DNA of 64,000 nucleotides from Propionivibrio dicarboxylicus (GTDB lineage Bacteria > Pseudomonadota > Gammaproteobacteria > Burkholderiales > Rhodocyclaceae): positions 310,001-374,000 of the forward strand of contig NZ_FNCY01000001.1 of NCBI RefSeq assembly GCF_900099695.1, in the 5' to 3' direction. Both the position numbers and the translations under genes were made by a program. Under the pieces are notes generated by a model. That model saw only the letters and a program-made list of their open reading frames with translations, was not told the origin of the DNA and ran no database searches. Positions 59,738-64,000 of this stretch are shown here, piece by piece. Position 1 is the first letter of the stretch. Every line of letters begins with the position of its first letter.

Positions 59738-60394
59738 TCAGTATTGCCCCGGATCGACCAAGCCTCTGGAAATCGCGTAGCGCACCAGTTCGGCGTTGTT
59801 GGTCAGGCCCATTTTCTGAAGGATATGCGTCTTGTGGGTACTGATCGTCTTGACGCTCAGCGACAGTTCGAGGGCGATCTCGCTCAATCCCCGGCCTTGC
59901 ACGAGTTTATCGAAAATCTGGTATTCGCGGTCTGACAACAATTGATGCGGCGCCACGTCACACGCCGACTGACCACTGCGGATCATCAACTCGGCCACCT
60001 TGTCGCTGACGAACACGCCGCCGTTGGCAACCTTACGGATCGCGCCAACCAGCAGGTCGGCATCGCTTTCCTTGGTGACATAGCCCTGGGCGCCGGCCTT
60101 CAGCGCCCGGACGGCGTACTGCTCCTCGTGATGCATGCTGAGGACCAGGATCGGCACAGCGTGACGCTCGTCGCGGATCATCCGGATCAGTTCTATCCCG
60201 CCGCGCCCCGGCATCGAAATATCGAGGACGAGCACATGCCAGACGCCCTCGCGGATACGCTGCATCACCTCGATGCCGTTGGCCGCCTCGCCGGCGACCT
60301 CGAGGTCCTCGGTATCGCTGAGGATTTGCCGCACACCGTCGCGGATGATGGCGTGATCGTCCGCCAACAGCACTCTACGCTTTTCCATCGTCAT
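59738..60394 (-). CDS. NarL/FixJ-family (LuxR-type) response regulator
   Basis: A 218-residue DNA-binding response regulator. Receiver acidic pocket Asp12-Asp13, phospho-acceptor Asp58 (VLVLDISMPGRGG) and conserved Lys in YVTKES. The C-terminal LuxR HTH is at about 150-210 (LSDREYQIFDKLVQGRGLSEIALELSLSVKTISTHKTHILQKM). Its start overlaps the sensor kinase stop by 20 bp. It lies immediately upstream of the decaheme operon on the same strand, so that operon is the obvious candidate target. Confidence 0.93.
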   Translation of the reverse strand: MTMEKRRVLLADDHAIIRDGVRQILSDTEDLEVAGEAANGIEVMQRIREGVWHVLVLDISMPGRGGIELIRMIRDERHAVPILVLSMHHEEQYAVRALKAGAQGYVTKESDADLLVGAIRKVANGGVFVSDKVAELMIRSGQSACDVAPHQLLSDREYQIFDKLVQGRGLSEIALELSLSVKTISTHKTHILQKMGLTNNAELVRYAISRGLVDPGQY

Positions 60395-62441
60395 CCTTTG
60401 GCTGCCCGTTGCCCGGAATCGTCACGCTGATCCGCGTGCCACGTTCTGGCGAGCTTTCGACTTCCAGATGCCCGCCCAGCATTTGCGCGCGTTCGCGCAT
60501 GCCGACGAGGCCCATGTTGCCGCAACATTGCCCGTTATCGTATACAAATCCCTGCCCGTCGTCCTCGACACAAAGGTTCCACTTGCCCCCGTCATGACCA
60601 AGGCGAACCGTCAGACGCGAGGCCTGAGCATGGCGCGCCACGTTCGTCATCGATTCCTGCAGGATGCGGAAAAGCGCCGTCGCCACTGCCGAATCACACT
60701 CGACATCGCTGTCGGGTAAATGTCGGTCGATCTCAATCCCCGTGCGCTCGGAAAACTGATCGATGTACCAATGCGCGGCATCGACCAAACCCAGATCGTC
60801 GAGCACGAGGGGCCGCAGCTCCGAAGAAATCCGGCGCACCGATGCGATCGTCTGGTCGATCTGCTCCTTGATGGCGACGACCCGCTCGGAGAGTAGCCGC
60901 TGCTCCGGAATCAGGCGCCCGCCCAACCAGGATATTTCGAGCCGGATGCCGGTCAGCAACTGGCCCAGCTCGTCATGCAGTTCCCGTGCAATGCGTGAGC
61001 GCTCGTCCTCACGCACGCGCTGCAGCGAAGCCGACAACTCCTGTAACTGACGGTGTGAATCGCGCAACTGCTGATCGGCCCGGCGTCGTTCGGTGGCATC
61101 GCGAAATACCGCGGTCAGCAAACTTTCGCCACGAAACTGGGCCGCGGACAAACTCAACTCGACAAACAGCGTCCGCCCGTCACGGCGAAGATCGAGCGCT
61201 TCGATGCCCTCGCCACCGGCCTCCGGCCGACTCCGGTCCATGCTGCGGGCCAGGCGATCGAGTTGCCGCGCCGGGATCTTGCCATCGAGCAAGGCGACCA
61301 GACGCTGGCCCACCGCGTGCCCGGCCGAAATGCCGAAGAGTTCGGCCGCCGCCGTATTGGCCATCAGCACCCGCCCCTGCGCATCGAGCGTGACGATGGC
61401 GTCGCGTGCCGATTCGATCATGTGCCGCAATTGCTCGGCGCTTTCGAGCAAGGCCAATTCGAGCAGTTCCTTGCGCGCCAGATTCCGGGCAAAAACCCAG
61501 GTCGTGAAGACGACGAAAACGATCACCATCACGATCCCGAATGCGATCGGGCGCGCCACATCCCACCAGGAAGCCAGCGCCACCGCTTCATCAGCCACCA
61601 CGCCAACGAAGAACGGGTAGTTCGCCACCGCGCGGTAGGCGACGAACTGTCGCGCGCCATCGGCATCGAGGCGGGTTTCCATCGCGCTCTTGCCGGGTGA
61701 CCCGACGAGGCCCGCCAGGATGCTCCGGTTGCCGAACAGCGAGCCCATCGCCTCGTCGCCACGGAACTGGCCCGCCGCCAGTTCGCCGTGCTGGTTCAGC
61801 AACACGATCTGGCTGACCGTATCCAGTCCGATACTGCCGTAGAGCGAATCGAAATAGTCGATGTTCACCGCCGACACCAGGACGCCGCGGAAGCGCCCGG
61901 CACCATCGCGGAGCGCCACGCCGACGTAGTAGGTCCATTGCCCATCGACACGCGCCTTCTCGGGACGGCTGATGAAAATCTCGTCAGGTCCGCCGTCGGC
62001 GAAATAGCGATAGAAAACACGATCCTGCATGCGCAGCTGCCGGATGAAATCGTCGCGCGACGAATTCACGCCGAAGCCGTCGCGGTCGACCAGGAAAATC
62101 GACTTGACCTGTGGCAAACCGGCACTGCGCACCTTGAGCAGCAAGCTGACCGGCAGGCTGTTGAGCGACAGGCGCTGGCCGTAGACGTCGTCCATCCGAT
62201 CGCGCACGCCGCGCATCATCAGGACGATGCCATCGAAAGCGCGCGTCGTCTGCTCGGACAGCAGTCGCGTCAGGCCGAGCGACTGCTGCTGCGCATGTAC
62301 CAGTTCCTTGTGGCGCAGGTCGAAGAGGATCATGGCGGCCGAAATTGCCAGCACAGCGATCATGCCCGACGACAGCAGAACGACCGCGCGTACCGAGGAA
62401 ATGCGTCGCCAAGCCGGCGTCTGACGATGGATGGATATCAC
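60375..62441 (-). CDS. Membrane sensor histidine kinase with Cache and PAS domains (NarX-like transmitter)
   Basis: A 688-residue kinase. The first TM (about 18-43) leads to a large periplasmic double-Cache-like sensor (about 45-295, with IFLVDRDGFGVNSS and VAYRAVANYPFFVGVVA). A second TM (about 300-325) is followed by PAS (about 340-460) and a HisKA_3 transmitter with His489 in IARELHDELGQLL. The HATPase includes DDGQGF and GLVGMRERAQMLGG. The GTG at 62441 is preceded by GAGGGG. A Cache domain suggests a small extracellular ligand such as an organic acid; the ligand is unknown. Confidence 0.92.
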   Translation of the reverse strand: MISIHRQTPAWRRISSVRAVVLLSSGMIAVLAISAAMILFDLRHKELVHAQQQSLGLTRLLSEQTTRAFDGIVLMMRGVRDRMDDVYGQRLSLNSLPVSLLLKVRSAGLPQVKSIFLVDRDGFGVNSSRDDFIRQLRMQDRVFYRYFADGGPDEIFISRPEKARVDGQWTYYVGVALRDGAGRFRGVLVSAVNIDYFDSLYGSIGLDTVSQIVLLNQHGELAAGQFRGDEAMGSLFGNRSILAGLVGSPGKSAMETRLDADGARQFVAYRAVANYPFFVGVVADEAVALASWWDVARPIAFGIVMVIVFVVFTTWVFARNLARKELLELALLESAEQLRHMIESARDAIVTLDAQGRVLMANTAAAELFGISAGHAVGQRLVALLDGKIPARQLDRLARSMDRSRPEAGGEGIEALDLRRDGRTLFVELSLSAAQFRGESLLTAVFRDATERRRADQQLRDSHRQLQELSASLQRVREDERSRIARELHDELGQLLTGIRLEISWLGGRLIPEQRLLSERVVAIKEQIDQTIASVRRISSELRPLVLDDLGLVDAAHWYIDQFSERTGIEIDRHLPDSDVECDSAVATALFRILQESMTNVARHAQASRLTVRLGHDGGKWNLCVEDDGQGFVYDNGQCCGNMGLVGMRERAQMLGGHLEVESSPERGTRISVTIPGNGQPKDDDGKA

Positions 62442-62562
62442 GGCCCCTCATCGGAGAATCGATTTCAAGACATCCCTGACGAACGGCGCTTCGGCCAGAT
62501 CAGGATCACTTGTGTTGCGTCATTACAGCAGAATCCGCCGCGCTTATAAAATTCAGTAGAAT

Positions 62563-62590
62563 TTGACTCTTGTCAAACCCCGGCTAAACT
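62563..62590 (+). promoter_or_regulatory. Sigma70-like promoter for the ccm operon
   Basis: TTGACT at 62563-62568 and TAAACT at 62585-62590 are separated by 16 bp, 43 bp upstream of ccmA, in the 192-bp region divergent from the sensor kinase. No other gene is seen in that region. Confidence 0.6.
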
Positions 62591-62633
62591 CGCTGCCCGA
62601 CAATACCTGTTTAGCCGTATCGCTTCCATCACA

Positions 62634-63254
62634 ATGCTCGTCGCCTCCCATCTCGAGTGCGTTCGCGGAGAACGCAGTCTGTTCCGGAATCTCGCCTTTC
62701 GCCTCGACGAAGGCGAGCTGCTCTATTTGCAAGGCAGGAATGGTTCCGGCAAGACCAGCCTGCTGCGCATGCTGTGCGGACTCCTGCCGCCGGCTGCCGG
62801 CGAGATTCGCTGGAAAGGCGAGACGATCGGGCGACTCGGTGAGGATTACCGCCGCGAACTGTGCTTCCTCGGCCACCTCAACGCCATCAAGGAAGAATTG
62901 ACGCCGCTCGAAAACCTGCGCGCCTCGGCAAAACTCGCCGACACGCCACTCGACGAGGATCTCGCCCTCGAAGCGCTGGAAACCCTGGGCCTCGCCGGAC
63001 GCGCCGATCTGGCCTGCCGCTATCTGTCGCAAGGCCAGAAACGGCGGGTTGCGCTGGCGCGGCTGGTGCATGAACGCAAGTCGCTTTGGCTGCTCGACGA
63101 GCCCTTCGTCGCGCTCGACACCGCCGCTGTCGAGCTCGTCGCCGGCCTCATCGGTGCCCATCTGCAACGCGGCGGCCTGGCCGTGCTGACCACCCACCAG
63201 CCGGTCAACATTCCGGCCGGAACCGTCCGTCAACTGGTGCTTGGATCATGCTGA
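62634..63254 (+). CDS. ccmA: Heme exporter ATP-binding protein CcmA
   Basis: ATPase of the System I cytochrome c maturation machinery; powers release of heme-loaded CcmE. 206 residues. Walker A QGRNGSGKTSL near residue 36, signature LSQGQKRRVALARL near 128, Walker B LWLLDEPFVALD. The 3' end overlaps ccmB by 7 bp. Functionally fits the multiheme cytochrome encoded 3 kb away. Confidence 0.96.
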   Translation: MLVASHLECVRGERSLFRNLAFRLDEGELLYLQGRNGSGKTSLLRMLCGLLPPAAGEIRWKGETIGRLGEDYRRELCFLGHLNAIKEELTPLENLRASAKLADTPLDEDLALEALETLGLAGRADLACRYLSQGQKRRVALARLVHERKSLWLLDEPFVALDTAAVELVAGLIGAHLQRGGLAVLTTHQPVNIPAGTVRQLVLGSC

Positions 63255-63916
63255 ACGCCGTCTTCTCGCTGATCGCCCGCGACCTGCGGCTCGGCATGCG
63301 CCGGCAGGCCGACATCGCTTCGGTGCTGTTTTTCTTCATCATCGTCGTCAGTCTGTTCCCGCTCGGCATCGGACCGGAGCCCGACCAGTTGCGGCGGCTG
63401 GCGCCCGGTATCCTCTGGGTCGCGGCCCTGCTCGCCACGATGCTGTCGTTGCCGCGCCTGTTCGCCGACGATCACCGCGACGGCACGCTCGAACAGCTGG
63501 CGCTTTCGCCGCAACCGCTCGGCCTCATCGTGCTTGGCAAGGTCGCCGCACACTGGCTCGTTTCCGGGCTGCCGCTGACGCTGCTGGCGCCGGTACTCGG
63601 CCTGCAGTTCGACCTGTCGAGCGAGGCCTTGCAGGCGCTCACCCTGTCGCTGCTGATCGGTACGCCGGCGCTGTCCGGCATCGGCGCCATCGGCGCGGCG
63701 CTGACGCTCGGCGTGCGCGGCGGCGGCGTCCTGCTCTCGCTGCTGATTCTGCCGCTATATATTCCGGTGCTAATATTCGGGGCCGGCGCCGTCGAGGCCA
63801 CCGTCACCGGGGTCGGCGCCCAGGCGCATCTGTCGCTGCTCGGCGCGCTGACGCTGGCCGGCGTCTTTTTCGCCCCCTGGCCCACCGCAGCCGCGCTGCG
63901 CATCGCTTTGGAGTAA
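63248..63916 (+). CDS. ccmB: Heme exporter protein CcmB
   Basis: Six-helix membrane partner of CcmA. 222 residues from the ATG at 63248 (MLNAVFSLIARDLRLGMRRQADIASVLFFFIIVV). Conserved PLGIGPEPDQLRRLAPGILWVAALLATMLSLPRLF and the GTPALSGIGAIGAALTLG segment are present. The longer frame upstream runs through ccmA and is rejected. Confidence 0.95.
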   Translation: MLNAVFSLIARDLRLGMRRQADIASVLFFFIIVVSLFPLGIGPEPDQLRRLAPGILWVAALLATMLSLPRLFADDHRDGTLEQLALSPQPLGLIVLGKVAAHWLVSGLPLTLLAPVLGLQFDLSSEALQALTLSLLIGTPALSGIGAIGAALTLGVRGGGVLLSLLILPLYIPVLIFGAGAVEATVTGVGAQAHLSLLGALTLAGVFFAPWPTAAALRIALE

Positions 63917-63924
63917 TTCAGCCC

Positions 63925-64000
63925 ATGTCAAAAGGCTTCAACTGGTACCATTTTTCGAGCCCGCAAACCTTCTATCCGCTCGCCGGCAAGATGATTCCCT
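63925..64000 (+). CDS. ccmC: Heme exporter protein CcmC (partial, N-terminus only)
   Basis: The 25 codons before the window end read MSKGFNWYHFSSPQTFYPL then AGKMIP, the expected CcmC start. CcmC loads heme onto CcmE. Operon order ccmA-ccmB-ccmC is conserved. The rest lies outside the window. Confidence 0.85.
   Translation, partial: MSKGFNWYHFSSPQTFYPLAGKMIP

Overview
The window is about 64 kb of GC-rich, gene-dense chromosomal DNA from a Gram-negative bacterium. Gene families and order point to a betaproteobacterium, most likely in or near the Rhodocyclaceae. The evidence is the nadD-rsfS-rlmH-maf block, type 2 LeuA, Thiobacillus-type GshA followed by GshB, the EIIA-HPr-EI regulatory PTS, metX-metW, gatCAB divergent from mreBCD-mrdA-rodA-rlpA, paired BPSS1780-type membrane proteins, and an MtrA/MtrB-type decaheme porin cluster. 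The family placement is inference; the class placement is firmer. No tRNA, rRNA, CRISPR array, transposase or prophage was seen.

Layout. 1-2.7 kb: leuA (cut by the window start) divergent from an Lrp/AsnC regulator, then a periplasmic solute-binding protein. 2.8-11.5 kb: rng, then trhP and an unassigned glycosyltransferase-like gene on the opposite strand, then a long minus-strand run (maf, rlmH, rsfS, nadD, two BPSS1780 membrane proteins, a DUF2782 protein, a LOG protein). 11.5-19 kb: polA, a large hybrid histidine kinase and an overlapping HD-GYP response regulator, ending at a strong terminator. 19-31 kb: mixed metabolism and translation factors (MaoC-like hydratase, YheS and YbiT ABC-F proteins, purU, thrH, a SulP transporter with a divergent ribbon-helix-helix gene, an acyltransferase, panE) and an orphan DNA methyltransferase. 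31-37 kb: gshA, gshB, apbE, and a PTS of EIIA, HPr and EI with no sugar permease in view. 37-41 kb: metX-metW behind a SAM-II riboswitch with its own promoter and terminator, then ampG and a SMUG1-type uracil-DNA glycosylase. 41-47 kb: a YqjD/E/K envelope-stress operon, xth, pyrE, gatCAB. 47-54 kb: the cell-elongation operon mreB-mreC-mreD-mrdA-rodA-rlpA. 54-64 kb: hypF, an MtrB/PioB-type outer-membrane barrel, a DmsE/MtrA-type decaheme cytochrome, a NarXL-like two-component system, and the start of the cytochrome c maturation operon (ccmA, ccmB, partial ccmC).

The most notable elements are: (1) the right-hand redox island, where a sensor kinase and regulator sit directly upstream, on the same strand, of a two-gene outer-membrane electron conduit, with ccm genes divergent from the sensor; (2) a complete SAM-II riboswitch plus intrinsic terminator before metX, unusual outside the alphaproteobacteria; (3) two 176-bp copies, about 94% identical and in opposite orientation, of a nested palindromic repeat at 20.0 and 40.8 kb, resembling a MITE or REP-like element and doubling as an intergenic hairpin.
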